Shown in pieces: positions 52,355 through 62,910 of a stretch of 64,000 bases of DNA (positions are counted from its first letter, which is position 1; each line of letters opens with the position of its first letter). This stretch comes from Anniella stebbinsi (lineage: Eukaryota > Chordata > Lepidosauria > Squamata > Anniellidae), in NCBI GenBank assembly GCA_029215795.1, contig JARDYH010000002.1:271816310-271880309 (forward strand), given 5' to 3'. Under the pieces are notes generated by a model. It did no database searches, was not told the DNA's origin, and saw only the letters and a program-made list of their open reading frames with translations. The translations under genes were made by a program, and so were the position numbers.

Positions 52355-52740
52355 TAGGGATGTGTATCATATCGTTAAAATGTACGATAACGATACGATA
52401 AGGTCATTATCGTGCATGTGTTTAACGGTAACACTACGATAGAAAAACCTACGATAATCGTCAGAGATGATAATTTGGGCGATTTTATCGTTTTATCGGA
52501 CTGCCATATAAATATACCTATAACTTCTGTATTTTAAAAGTTAGAGGCTTGAAACTTGGTCACAGTGCTTATGGGGTATGCCTAAGTATGTGTATGAAAT
52601 TTGAAATCGATCCCTCCCCCTCCAACCCTCGATTTTATATGAATTTATTAAAGATCGTTTCAATTCTGACAGATCAGAATGACAGCTCGCCACATGCGTT
52701 CATTCAGACCTGTCAGAACGGAAACGATCTTTAAAAAATT
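52355..52740. mobile_element. Left end of a hAT-like element (ATCG-rich type)
   Basis: Begins TAGGGATGTGTATCATATCG and carries ACGATAACGATACGATAAGG, like the ends of 13724-18914, followed by AGAGGCTTGAAACTTGGTCA, which matches GTTTGAAGCTTCGTCA at 13941. A hairpin with 23-bp arms (AAAGATCGTTTC...) spans 52650-52732. No right end is found before 56 kb: instead the sequence passes into telomere-like repeats. Confidence 0.65.
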
Positions 52741-52857
52741 AAACACTAACCTAAACCTGACCCTACCACTATCACTACCCCTATCACTACCCCGTACCCC
52801 TAACCTAACCCTATCCCAAGCCCTAGCCTTAACCCTAACCCTACCCTACCATAACCA
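52741..52857 (-). repeat. Degenerate telomere-like repeats, C-rich on plus strand
   Basis: About 115 bp of variants around CCCTAACC and CCCTATCACTACC. Orientation is opposite to the larger array at 53233-55078. Confidence 0.8.
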
Positions 52858-53232
52858 TTTCCCAGGGGCTCCCCCCATGCCCCCTTCTCCTTGGGACACT
52901 CTTTCCACCTCCAGGCTCCTGGGGCCTCTTTCCCTCAGTTGCAAAATCACAGAGCTCACCTCCTCCTCAGCCAAGACTTGCAGATCTGAGGCAGCCTGAT
53001 TGCCTTCCTTCCATTGCTCCAGCAAGCCCTTTCCAGGGGCTTCTCCTTCTTTTGCGTTTGTCTGGACAACCCCTCGCATTTGGGGCTCCATCCCAGCACC
53101 CCCAGTTGCTGGAGGGACTCCGCCCACACCCTCCATTCTGGGGGATGGCACCTCCACTTGTTTGCGGGCTAGAACTCGTTGTTTGTCTGCCTTTGCAGGA
53201 GCACCAAACACTCCCTCTCCCTTCAAAAGGTA
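52858..53232 (-). other. 375-bp spacer with an unidentified 126-codon frame
   Basis: A spacer between the two telomere-like arrays. On the minus strand an open frame (53226-52846) has an acidic, Glu/Gln/Leu-rich part (GLLEQWKEGNQAASDLQVL, EEEVSSVILQLRERGP) and a Gly/Pro-rich start. It looks more protein-like than the background but I do not recognise a family. It could be part of a transposon ORF or chance. Confidence 0.3.
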
Positions 53233-55078
53233 AGGATAGGTTTAGGGTTAGGTAAGGGTTAGGGTAAGGTTAGGTTAGGTTAGGGCTAGTTTAGGTTAGG
53301 GTTTGGTTAGGGTTAGGGTTAGGTTAGGGGTAGGGTAGGGATAGGGGTAGGGTGAGTTAGGGTTAGGGTTAGGTTAGGGTTAGGTTAGGGGTAGGGATAG
53401 AGTTAAGGTTAGGGGTAGTGATAGGGTTAGGTTAGGGTGAAAGGGTTCGGTTTAGGGTTAGGGTAGGAGTAGGGTGAGGTTAGGGTTAAGGTTAGGTTAG
53501 GATAGAGTTAAGGTTAGGTTAGGTTAAGGTTTGGTTAGGGTAGGGGTAGGGATTGGGATAGGGTTAGGTTAGGGCAGGGTTAGTGTTAGGGTTAAGGTTA
53601 CTTTAGGGCTAATGTTCGGGTTAGGGGTAGGATTAGGTTAGGGGTAGTGTGAGGTTAGAGGTAGGGATAGGGTAAGGGGCAGGGTAGGGGAATGGGCGGG
53701 GCCATGGTAGGGTTAGGATTAAGTTAGGTTTTGTTTAGGCTACGGAAGGGTTAGGTTGCATTTTGGTTATGGTTATGGTAGGGTAGGGTTAGGGTTAAGG
53801 CTAGGGCTTGGGATAGGGTTAGGTTAGGGGTAGTGATAGGGGTAGTGATAGTGGTAGGGACAGGTTTAGGTTAGGGTTAGGTTAGGGCTATGATTAGGGG
53901 TAGGGGTAGGATTAGGTTAGGGGAAGTGTTAGGTTAGTGGTAGGGATAGGGGTACAGGTAGGTTAGAGGTACGCATGGGGCTAAGTTAGTGTTGGGGTTC
54001 GGTTAAGGGTAGTGTTAAGTAATCATTTGGTTAGGGTTAGGTTAAGTTAGGGTTAGGGTAGGGTAGGGGTAAGGTTAGGTTAGGAATAAGGGGTAAGGTT
54101 AAGTTAGGTTTAGGTTTAGTTTAGGGTTAGGGTTAACATAAGGGATAGGGATAGGGATAGGGTTAGGGTTAGCGGAAGGGGTTGGGGTAGAGGTAGGGTT
54201 AGGATTAGGTTAGGGTGAGGGTAGGTTTAGGGTGCCGTTAAGGTAGGGTTAGGGTAGCTTTAGGGTTAGGTTAGGGTTAGGTTAGGGTAAGGGATATGTT
54301 AGGTTTGGGGTATTGTTAGGGTTAGGATAGGGGTCGGGTATGTTCAAGTTAGGCTTAAGTTAGTGTCGGGTAGGTTAGGGCTAGTGCTAAGGTTAGGGGA
54401 AGGATTACATTAGTCATAGTGTGAGGTTAGGGGTAGTGATAGGTTTGGGGGTATGGTAGGGTAATTGGTGTGGCTAAGTTAGGGTTAGGGTTAGGTTAGG
54501 GCTATGGATGGGTTAGGTTAGGGTTAAGTTAGGGTAAGGGAAGGGTTAGAGAAAGAGATAGGGTTAGGTTAGGTTTAGGGGTAGGGAAAGTGTTAGGGTT
54601 AGTGCTAGTGTTAGGGGTAGTGATTTGTTAGTGTTAGGTTAGGGGTAGGATTAGGGGTAGGGTAGTGGTAGGATTAGGTTCGGGGTAGTGTTAGTTTAGG
54701 GGTAGGGATAGTGTTAGGGGCAGGTTAGGGGTACATGTGGTGCTAAGATAGTGTTAGGGTTACGTTAAGGGTAGTGTCAGGTTAGGTTTAGGTTAGGGTT
54801 AGGGATAGGATTAGGGTTAGGGTTAGGGTTAGCAATAGCAGTAGGGGTAGAGGAAGGATTAGGATTAGGTTAAAATTGGGGTTAGGGTTAGGTTAGGATT
54901 AAGGTTTGGTTAGGATAGGGTTATGGGATGGTTAAGGTAGTTGTTGGGTAGCGTTAGGGTTAGGTTAGGGTTAGGTTAGGGTAAGGGATATGTTAGGTCA
55001 GGAGTAGTGTTATGGTTAGGTTAGGGGCAGGGGCAGGTGTAGGGTTGCGGTTAGTGTTAGGTCAGGGTTAGGGTTGAG
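53233..55078 (+). repeat. 1.85-kb degenerate interstitial telomere-like array
   Basis: Almost entirely variants of GGTTAGGGTTAGG and TAGGGGTAGGG with insertions such as TAGTGATAGGGG and GTTAAGG. Few perfect TTAGGG hexamers occur more than three in a row. G-rich strand is the plus strand. Vertebrate telomeres are TTAGGG; this degenerate array is interstitial and flanked by transposon sequence on both sides. Confidence 0.9.
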
Positions 55079-55339
55079 GAGGAATGGATCCCCAGGCAAA
55101 AAATGGTGCTGTGGAAGAGCTTAGCAGGGATAGACAGATTGAACAGTGTTAATAAATGCATCTGTCTATACTGTGCATGGTGAAATGGAAGGATTGACAA
55201 ACAATAAAAAAAGAAAATATTTTACAACCTGTTTTAATTATGGAAATCATTTTCTTACTTCAAGTATCCTGCTGATTTAACTGTACTTCAAAAATCTACA
55301 CTGAAAAGAGTGCAGATAACTCTTATAATCTGGGATTGT
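55079..55339. other. Unassigned sequence
   Basis: About 260 bp between the array and the CR1 fragment; AT-rich, nothing recognised. Confidence 0.45.
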
Positions 55340-55358
55340 CTAATGGATTGGGTTTATT

Positions 55359-56560
55359 ATGGAACAATTCAATGAGGAGGTGCAGGGGATGCTTATCATA
55401 TTTGCAGATGACTCAAAATTGGTTGGGACAGCTAATACCTTGGAAGACAGAAACAAACTTCAAAGTGATCTTGATAGGCTGGAGTGCTGGGCTGAAAACA
55501 ACAGAATGAAATTTAATAGGGATAAATACCAAGTTTTACACCTAAGAAACCAAATGCACTGTTACAAGATGGGGGATACTTGGCTCAGCAATACTACAAG
55601 CGAGAAGGATTTTGGAATTGTTGTGGATCACAAGCTGAGTATGAGCTAACTGTGTGGTGTGACTGAAAAAAAAAGCAAAGGTTATTGTGGACTGCAGTAA
55701 CAGAAGTATGGCTTCCAAATCACACAAGGTACTGGTTCCCCTCTATTTGGCACTGATTAGGCCTCAACTTGAGCACTGTGTCCAGTCCTGAGCACCACAC
55801 TTCAAGAAGGATGCAGATAAGCTGGAGGGGATTCAGAGGAGGGCAATGAGGATGATCAGGGTTCTGGAAACAAAGTCCTATGAAGAGAGACTGAAAGAAC
55901 TGGGCATGTTTAGCCTTGAGAAGAGAAGACTGAGGGGAGACATAATAGCATCCTTCAAGTACTTGAAAGGTTGCCACACAGAGGAGGGTCAGGATCTCTT
56001 CTCAATCATCCCAGAGTGCAGGACACAGAATAATGGACTCGAATTACAGGAAGCCAGATTCTGGTTGGACATCAGGAAAAACTTCCTGGCTGTTAGAGCA
56101 GTATGAGAATGGAACCAGTGACCTAGGCTCCCTCTACAAGGATTCGCTTTTGCGCCCGGTTCGGCGATTATGCGCATTATCGCAGACGCGCATTTACTCC
56201 TAATCCCTCTGCACGGGAGGCGGCGAGAGGTGGCGAAGCGCATTAATTGATGTCCAAAAAGCACTTTACAAGAAGTTAATGCGCATAATCGCTTGTTCAC
56301 ACGGGGAAAATGCGCTTTAACGGCCGGAGCAAAATAAAACTCGCGATTTAACGCACATTCGATAATGCGCATAATCCGGGAGATAACGCGCCTCTACGCC
56401 CGTTTTGCGCTCCGTTCTTGTAGAGGTAAAATTTATAATGAGCCTTCAAAGAGCATTAAACCTCTCTTGTAGAGGCACCCCTAGGGAGGTTGTGGGCTCT
56501 CCCACACAAGAGGCATTCAAGATGCAGCTGGCCAGCCATCTTTCAGGTATGCCTTAAGGT
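55359..56560 (+). pseudogene. CR1 reverse transcriptase C-terminal part (broken)
   Basis: The first frame (55359-55649) includes IIFADDSKLVGTANT, the catalytic motif C of CR1-type reverse transcriptases, then NRMKFNRDKYQVLHLRN and STSEKDFG-like TTSEKDFGIVVDHKLSMS. After a frameshift and stops the downstream frame (55846-56106) reads YEERLKELGMFSLEKRRLRG, FKYLKGCHTEEGQDLFSII and LDIRKNFLAVRAV, the conserved CR1 C-terminus. A MITE then interrupts, and the end resumes at about 56479. Old and inactive. Confidence 0.83.
56130..56478. mobile_element. MITE with repeated GCGCATAATCGC motifs, inside the CR1
   Basis: Ends CCCTCTACAAGG and CTCTTGTAGAGG are inverted; CCTAGG is present on both sides (about 56122 and 56480), consistent with a target duplication of 6-8 bp. 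The interior carries several inverted and direct copies of GCGCATAATCGC/GCGCATTATCGC and GCGC-rich variants, probably protein-binding repeats. It interrupts the CR1 ORF cleanly. Confidence 0.7.
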
Positions 56561-56598
56561 GGATTCTTACATTGAGCAGGGGGTTGGACTCGATGGCC

Positions 56599-56757
56599 TA
56601 ATAATAATAATAATAATAATAATAGCAATTTATTTCTTACCTGCCTCTCCGTCTGGATCGAGGCGGGGAACAACAACATGATAAAATACATAAAACTGAT
56701 TAAAACATGACACATATTATTAAAACTGCATAAAAATCCTAAAAACATCCTTAAAAC
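56599..56757 (-). mobile_element. L2-type LINE 3' end nested in CR1 3' UTR
   Basis: An (ATA)n run (56599-56624) is followed by TTTATTTCTTACCTGCCTCT and GAGGCGGGGAACAACAACAT, matching the L2 3' end at 6942-7060. Severely 5'-truncated. Confidence 0.75.
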
Positions 56758-56814
56758 ATTCTTCCAACTCTTACTATTTTATGATTCTAATTTTAGTTCT
56801 GTTTGAACCACTTA

Positions 56815-56870
56815 AGTCTTTCTTTCTTTCTTTCTTTCTTTCTTTTTTTCTTTCTTTCTTTCTTTCTCTT
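56815..56870. repeat. (TTTC)n microsatellite
   Basis: About 14 TTTC units with one T-run interruption. Confidence 0.95.
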
Positions 56871-56999
56871 GATTTCAGAATAGAAGGGCATCTGTCATTC
56901 TTTTCTGCCAATTTTCTTTGATCATTTATCATTTTCTCAAAGAATGTATTAGATCTCTACATTAAGCTCAGATGGGCAGTATCTGGCAAAAGTCATGCT

Positions 57000-57190
57000 G
57001 TTCTGGTTTGCCTTGACATAGAGTCCTCAGCTATTCTAGCCTGCCCTACTGCAGACACTTTGAATTATTCGGGCCTGGCCTAAGAAAGACAGACACCTTG
57101 GCTATGCTTGCAGATCCTCCAACTTTTCTGGCCTGCCCTATCACAGATCCTTTGACTATTCTTGCCTGCCTTAAGACAAAAGTGTTGGAA
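57000..57190. repeat. Degenerate ~60-bp tandem repeat
   Basis: TCTAGCCTGCCCTACTGCAG, TTTCTGGCCTGCCCTATCAC and TATTCTTGCCTGCCTTAAGA recur at roughly 60-bp spacing, each followed by a CTTTG-type block. Three to four diverged units. Confidence 0.55.
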
Positions 57191-57199
57191 GTACCATGT

Positions 57200-58359
57200 T
57201 AATAAAGGTAATTTTATTAATATTTATGCATTATGAGTTATGTCAAATGACTTATGTATTTTAAATGAAGAAATAAATGCAGAAATAAAAATTCTCTTGG
57301 TTTTGAGGACTCAGAATATGACAACCCTATCTGAGGGAATTTGTGGGTTTGCTGTGGATTAGTGACAAATGTCATGTGTTGCCCAAACTGTTCCAACTCC
57401 ACATTAAATTGGCTATGTAGATTCAAACCTGCTTTCTCTCTCTTGCCCAAGGTTTGGGTCAGGGTGCCAAGCCTCTTTCAACCTGAAGGCCAAATTCAAT
57501 TTTGGAGACATTTTGGTCGGTCGTATTCCATTAGTGAGTGGGGCCAAAGGGACAGGGCCCAATTACCCCAAATGCCTGCATATTTTAGTGTAAAGCTCTT
57601 ACTGCCGGTAACTAGGTCTTGGGAGAGGCATTTGAAACTTTTAGAATGAAGGTATTGCTGCCTCCTGTGAAAAAGGCAGTAGCAGTGTCTACGTGCACAC
57701 AAAAGGCTAAAAAGAAGAAGAAAAAAGAAGAAACCACACTCTTTTTTTAGTGAAGAAAGAAAACAGCTTTACTCAAATATTCTTGCACATAAGAATCGAG
57801 TACAGCGTAGGGTTCAAAAGAGTTTGTGGAGTTCATTTTGCGTTTCTTTCCACAGGCAGGAGTGAGTGAGCAAGCCATGTGCTCACAGCAATGGAGGATG
57901 GGAGAGAGAGTTGGGATGGATGGAAGGAAGGAAGGGAGGATGGAAGGGGAGGAGCCAAATCACACTGTAGGCTGTAGAAATCTTAAGGCTAACTATGCCC
58001 AAATTCCCATACTGCCCCCTTCCTGTAACTGGCAGACAAGGTTGCAAATGGCACAGAAGCTGGGAAATGGGGATGGGACTAAGAAAGGAAGTATGGACAT
58101 TTGAAGAACCTCAGGGAGCTGGATTGGCATCCCAGGAGTGCCAGATTGTATCCTGAGATTCTGCGCCCTGATTTAGATGGACACACACCAATGGAAGAAG
58201 GGGAAAATGTGTGTGTGTGTAGGAGTAAATGAGGGAAAGGAAAAACAAAGGTGAGAGTTTGAGAAAGGAAAGCAAGTGAATGATGCATATCTGCCATAAA
58301 ATGTCTTGTAGTAGTTTTTCAATAGGAACAATCACTTGGGGTTGCTAGCCCACACAGGA
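57200..58359. other. Unassigned sequence, no gene seen
   Basis: Contains a GGAA-rich run near 57910-57950 and a (GT)n run near 58210. No gene or repeat family recognised. Confidence 0.45.
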
Positions 58360-58760
58360 CAGATTTTGACGGCTAATTTTATATATTATATTGGCTGCTC
58401 CTTTCTTCCTTGTCCTCGCCTGAAAACTTTGCGGTTTGCTCACTCAAGTGATGTAATGTGTGCCATAATAATTGACAGAATACAGCTGCAGCGACATCTC
58501 TTACAGGCAGAACTCCAGAATGTACTTGCCTAGAGTACATAGGTCTGCACTGTTCTGTCAGTTCCCCATTTCGGATTCTGTAGGACTGAATTGAACTTTT
58601 TAATTTTGAGTGAACAAAGCTAATGTAATTAACTGAACAGAAAAAGTAATATAATGTGAAATTAATCAATGGCAGACTTTATGCTAAGAGCCAAACAAGA
58701 TGCGATGCCATACATATAATTAGAAACTATGTCAGTTTTTTTAAAAACAAAAACAAAATA
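58360..58760. other. Repeat-free AT-rich island, possible regulatory DNA
   Basis: Homeodomain-type cores (GTAATTAACTG near 58626, GAAATTAATCAATGG near 58659, ATAATTGACAG near 58467) without recognisable repeats. Function not shown. Confidence 0.3.
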
Positions 58761-58846
58761 TTTAATAGCAGGAATTGCATCCTCCTTCATTTTTCATTGG
58801 TACCACCCTTCCTTCTCCAGTTGTGATCCCCCTATGAGGATTTAGA

Positions 58847-59346
58847 TAGGGTGACCATATGAAGAGGAGGACAGGGCTCCTGCATCTTTAACAGTTGTAT
58901 AGAAAAGGGAATTTCAGCAGTGTCATTTGTGTTCATGCAGCACCTAGTGAAATTACGGCCTAATCTACACCAAGCAGGATATTGCACCTTGAAAATGGTA
59001 TGAAAGTGGTATATAAAAGGCAGGAGCCACACTACTGCTTTATAGTGGTATTGAAGTGCACTGACAATTGTTGGGGCCCATTGACATATACCATATCCTG
59101 CTTTCATACTGCTATATCCTGCTTGCTGTAGACCAGTCCTCCCTTTTCATTTCAATTGTAAAAGCTGCAGGAGCCCTGCCCTCTTTTGTATCTGGACACT
59201 GTAGTATAGCTAGAGTATACCTAGAGTGACCATGTACAAAAGAGGGCAGGGCTCCTGCAGCTTTAACTGTTGTGATGAAGAGGGAATTTTACCAGGTGCT
59301 GCATGTTTACAAATGACACCTGCTGAAATTCCCTTTTCTATACAAC
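58847..59346. mobile_element. Family-A MITE, copy 5, interrupted by a family-B MITE
   Basis: The left part TAGGGTGACCATATGAAGAG runs to GCACCTAGTGAAATT, then a family-B element (58953-59135) intervenes, then the centre (ATACCTAGAGTGACCATGTA) and right arm run to CCCTTTTCTATACAACTATA, where the copy ends about 45 bp short of a full right end. Confidence 0.8.
58953..59135. mobile_element. Family-B MITE nested in family A
   Basis: Begins CCTAATCTACACCAAGCAGG and ends CCTGCTTGCTGTAGACCAG, inverted. The interior has TACTGCTTTATAGTGG and CATTGACATATACCATATCC. It is younger than the family-A copy it splits. Confidence 0.75.
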
Positions 59347-61072
59347 TATACACACGTTGGGTGGGCCCCGCCCGGTTGTTCCAACGGCATGGCCGGTTGG
59401 CAGAGGGGTACTGGAGGGCGGGCACGCCAGACTATCCACTCCAGTCTCCTCATGCGACACTGAAGGAAAGGCAATGAGCGCACCATACCATGGAGGCTAA
59501 GCTGCAAACGCCCCTTCTGCCTCTTGAGTACAGCTAGGTGGAATAACATCTCCTGCACTGTGTGGGGAAGAGAGGGGAAGAGAGGGCAAAGAGATATCAG
59601 TGCCAGCCAGGGTTTTTTTTGGGGGGGGGCAGCGGGCAGCCCTCTTCCACTCCCGCCTGCCCAGTCACCCACCTCTGCAACACAGAGACCTGCTGGGATG
59701 GCAAGGTTGCCCTCTAGCCCGCTCAGCATGGAGCAGCCCAGAACCGTTGTGAGCTGGAATCTTAGGTTCCGGAGACAGACAGAATAATTGGCAGTTTGTA
59801 TGGAACTGGGACATCAATGTGAAATGCAACATTGTAACGGAAAGGCTACACAAAAATTTGCCCTTGAAGCAGCACATTTCCAAGACAGCCGAGGTTGCTA
59901 GGGCGCAGGAGATAAGGGGCAGCTGCTGCAAGCATGGTGGGGTGGAGTGTCCAGCGGCAGAGCCTTGGTGGGAGGAATAGGGGGTGGACGCTCCACGGGC
60001 GGGTGTTCACCATGGCCGTCCAGTACCCAGAAAAATGATGCTATTATGGTTTTACATTTGGTCCCAAAGACAATGCTGCCCTGCTAAAAACTCTAATTGT
60101 AGGCACATCCAATGTTTAGAAATCGTACCCACATGCGAAGTAATGCACAATCGTGATTGGGCAGGGGTTAACATGTAAACAACAGTGAGAAACTCTGGTG
60201 GGCGGGGTTAATGGTGGGAAAGTCTGGGGAGGTAACATCAGGAGACAGGGCGGTGCTTTCATCAAATTCCCCTCATTCAACCATAGACCCCTGATCCGAC
60301 TCTGCTGCGAAACTCCGCATATAAACAATTGTAAAGTGCATTGTATGGAGCCCGTAATTTGCCTTCATGGCTTTCATCTACCGCTATTAGATGTAAAATC
60401 AAATATAGGAAAAAGTGCATATTCGGAGAAACAGGCGCCAAAGTGACGTCCTATAGAGGGACCCCAAGGAGAGCTTGTTGAGACACCATGCAACTGTGGC
60501 GTAAAGCATTTTTAGTTCTAAAAGTGCATTTTTTATCCTTCTGGACAGTGTATTTCCTGCCCCTTTTTATGACAATAAGAATATGAGTTAAGAAATGAAA
60601 TAGTCTTTCTAAACTAATCTGTAGTCCCTGTGTCAACTGTGCAGCTGTGGAAGACATTTCCCTATTCTGTTGAATTCAGGGCCATCCAGTATGCAGAGAC
60701 CATCCTTCCCCAAACTGGCATCCTGTGCTGGGTGTGCTGGTTGGGTATTATGAGAGTCCAACATATCTGGAGGGCACCTGGGTGGGGTAGATTAGCATAG
60801 AGCATCTGGCTCTGTGCCCTAGATTTAACATGCAGTGTGCTTTATTTGATTGTCTCGTCCTAGCCTGCCTTGACACCAGACTTGATGTGATTGAGTGGGA
60901 TCAAAAATATACATTTTAAGAGCTCTGTGGCTCTATGAAGTGTCTTCCACAGACGGGACAGAAGAGGAGAGGATACTTTAAAAAGAGCCACCCCAGGAAG
61001 AGACAATCTGTTTGCCATCTATGCATTTGATAGTTCAATAACATAGATGTAGAGAGCCTAGGAGTACTGACA
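59347..61072. other. Unassigned sequence, no gene seen
   Basis: 59347-60000 is GC-moderate with a G-run near 59618 and a 127-codon minus-strand frame lacking any known domain. 60000-60440 has some inverted pairing (AGTAATGCACAATCG near 60139 against AATTGTAAAGTGCATT near 60329) and may be an old MITE. 60695-60795 contains scraps of family E. Confidence 0.42.
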
Positions 61073-61645
61073 GGGCATGTCTACACCATCCATTTATCCC
61101 AGGGTTAGCTCAAGGTCGTCCCTGTGCATCCAAATAATGCACAGGGGATCCCGGGGTCAACTGGGACGACCACTCACTTTCCCCGGGATAAAATGGACTG
61201 CTCTTATCCCGGGTTTTCCCATGGTCTTGGGATAACCCCGAGGACTGCGGGCAGTGTGGCATGGGCTCCCAGGTCCTCTCTCCTCCCCGTAAGTAGCGGG
61301 GCTCTTTAAACTGTCATGGAGCCGCAGATGGTGACTCTGTGCCCATTGGGGGAGGGAGCAATTTCGCTATACCCAGGATGGCTGCCGACACTTTTGGGTG
61401 CCAAGTTTTAAGTTTTTTTTTTTAAAAAAAATACTTACTTTTTTGGAGGATTGGGGCTGTGCAATTGCACAACCAGCTCCTTCTTCCTTCCCCCCCCCAA
61501 CAAAAAAAGCCCATGTCACACTGGAATGTCCCACTTGGCTTGTGGGATGTTATACTGCCATTTGGACACTGGGGAGGATCCCTGAAGCTGGAAAGCCTGA
61601 GATCCTCTCCCCTGTCCCGGAAAGCTCATAGGTGTAGATGAGCCC
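61073..61645. mobile_element. MITE with GGGC...TCTACACC inverted ends
   Basis: Left end GGGCATGTCTACACC and right end GGTGTAGATGAGCCC are inverted. The flanking ACA on both sides could be a 3-bp duplication, which would suit the PIF/Harbinger group, but three bases are weak evidence. Internal inverted blocks include TTTATCCCAGGGTT and ATCCCGGGTTTTCC around 61096-61220. Confidence 0.6.
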
Positions 61646-61959
61646 ACAGACTAGTGCACATGGGCAAAAATAGTACAAAATATTAAATATCTGTGCAGAA
61701 TGCCATGTTATGTGTCTCGATAAGTAACATTGTATTTAAGCATTGGCTTGATCACCACAGGTGATCAGGAATTTCATGCAGGCGAGTGATTGGGCTAGCA
61801 AAGGAGGAACGAAGTAGTCAGTCCTTCCTCTGCACCCAGCATAGAAATGCAGCTCTCCATCCTCCCTTGCCAACTCCCAGCATTATAGTATTTTTTTGTG
61901 GGGGTGGGGGACAGACTAGTAACTTTTGTGAGCATATTTACAACAAGGCTGCCAATATG

Positions 61960-62580
61960 TCATTAAAGATGTACCAAATCTTTAAATTAATTTCCCTCTT
62001 ACTGACATTCTTTCCATTTCAGCCACTTGGTAGGCTTTAATCAATCTTCCTTTCTCCTCTGGGCCAGGGTCTTGTATTTGATTTCCTATGCCTTGCAAAG
62101 ATCGTTTTAGTAGCTATGAGCATATTAAGTACAAAATACTATCCTTAGCTTTAATAAATATCCTCCCCCAATAGACACAGGTTCTTTTCTAAGTACATAC
62201 CCAGTAATGCTATCTATAATTCTGATCACTATTTCCCAGCACATAATAGCCTGGAGCATTCCCCATAGACATGTATAAAATCTACATCAGCCATTCTGCG
62301 TTTCCAGCAACTGAATATTAACCTTATAAATCCTATTTAGATTGTTTTAAATGCGAAATATAACAAAAACATTATTTTACATTGTTCTTCTTTTAGATTC
62401 ACGGTGTAAATTTGTAGTTTGATAGATGTCTTTCCTCCTCTAAAGTGTTGTATCCTTCCCAACCGTTCTGTGCCATTGAATGCAGTACTGATTCTTCCTT
62501 CCTTGTATTAATTCAAGTATTTCATCAAATAACCATGAAATAGCCTTCTGCTCTTTAGATGTTATTCATATTTCCCACTT
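61960..62580 (-). pseudogene. Old L1 ORF2 C-terminal fragment
   Basis: On the minus strand, broken frames give TKTIFARHRKSNT and, after a shift, GRLIKAYQVAEMERMS, which align with the L1 ORF2 C-terminal pattern A..I.AR.WK...P...EW..K...VAEM. Further upstream on that strand (about 62290) lies FIHVYGECSRLL, comparable to the Cys/His region HMWWSCEYVQKFW of the intact L1 at 42850. Stops and frameshifts are many, so it is an old copy. Extent is approximate. Confidence 0.55.
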
Positions 62581-62589
62581 TTGATAGCT

Positions 62590-62690
62590 CTTCAGTGTGC
62601 AATCCTAAGCATGTTGACTCAGAAGTAAGGCCTACTGAATTTGATGGGATTTACACTCAGGTATGTGTGTATAAGATTGCAGCCCGAATC
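62590..62690. repeat. Short palindromic interspersed repeat
   Basis: GTGCAATCCTAAGCATGTTG, CAGAAGTAAGGCCTACTGAA, then inverted GATGGGATTTACACTCAGGT and ATAAGATTGCAGCCC. Same family as 13605-13692, better preserved. Confidence 0.65.
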
Positions 62691-62719
62691 CATTTATTTT
62701 GGTATAACATCTCATTCAA

Positions 62720-62910
62720 AGAACATAGGAAGCTGCTATATACGGAGTCAGACCTGTGATCCATATAGCCCAGTATTGTCAACACTGTCTGATATGGCCC
62801 TCTGGGGATTCAGGCCGGATTCTTTCCTAGCCCTTCCTGGAGTTGATGGGGTTCGAATCTGGACTTTGTACATGCAAAGCAAGTACTCTTCCACTGAGCT
62901 ACAGTCTGAA
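62720..62910 (-). mobile_element. tRNA-derived SINE, minus strand
   Basis: Read on the minus strand, the head carries TAGCTCAGTGG-like box A (ACTGTAGCTCAGTGGAAGAG) and box B (GATTCGAACCC), then the SINE body, and ends with GAGTC...TAGCAGCTTCCTATGTTC. It is the same family as 25383-25520 but closer to full length, including the tail block missing there. Confidence 0.8.

Larger units (their letters stand above)
55340..56800 (+). mobile_element. 5'-truncated CR1-clade LINE with two nested insertions
   Basis: The C-terminal part of the reverse transcriptase ORF and the 3' UTR of a CR1 element. A MITE is inserted at about 56130-56478 and an L2 tail at 56599-56757. Joining the flanks restores the expected order: CR1 C-terminal codons continue with GGAGGTTGTGGGCTCTCC, and GGTTGGACTCGATGGCC continues with CTTCCAACTCTTACTATTTT and TATGATTCTAA, the CR1 3' end. 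Confidence 0.82.

Noticed and set aside
53233..55078. True chromosome end
   Set aside because: The array is degenerate, is followed by 9 kb of ordinary repeat-rich DNA, and has an inverted partner on its left side.
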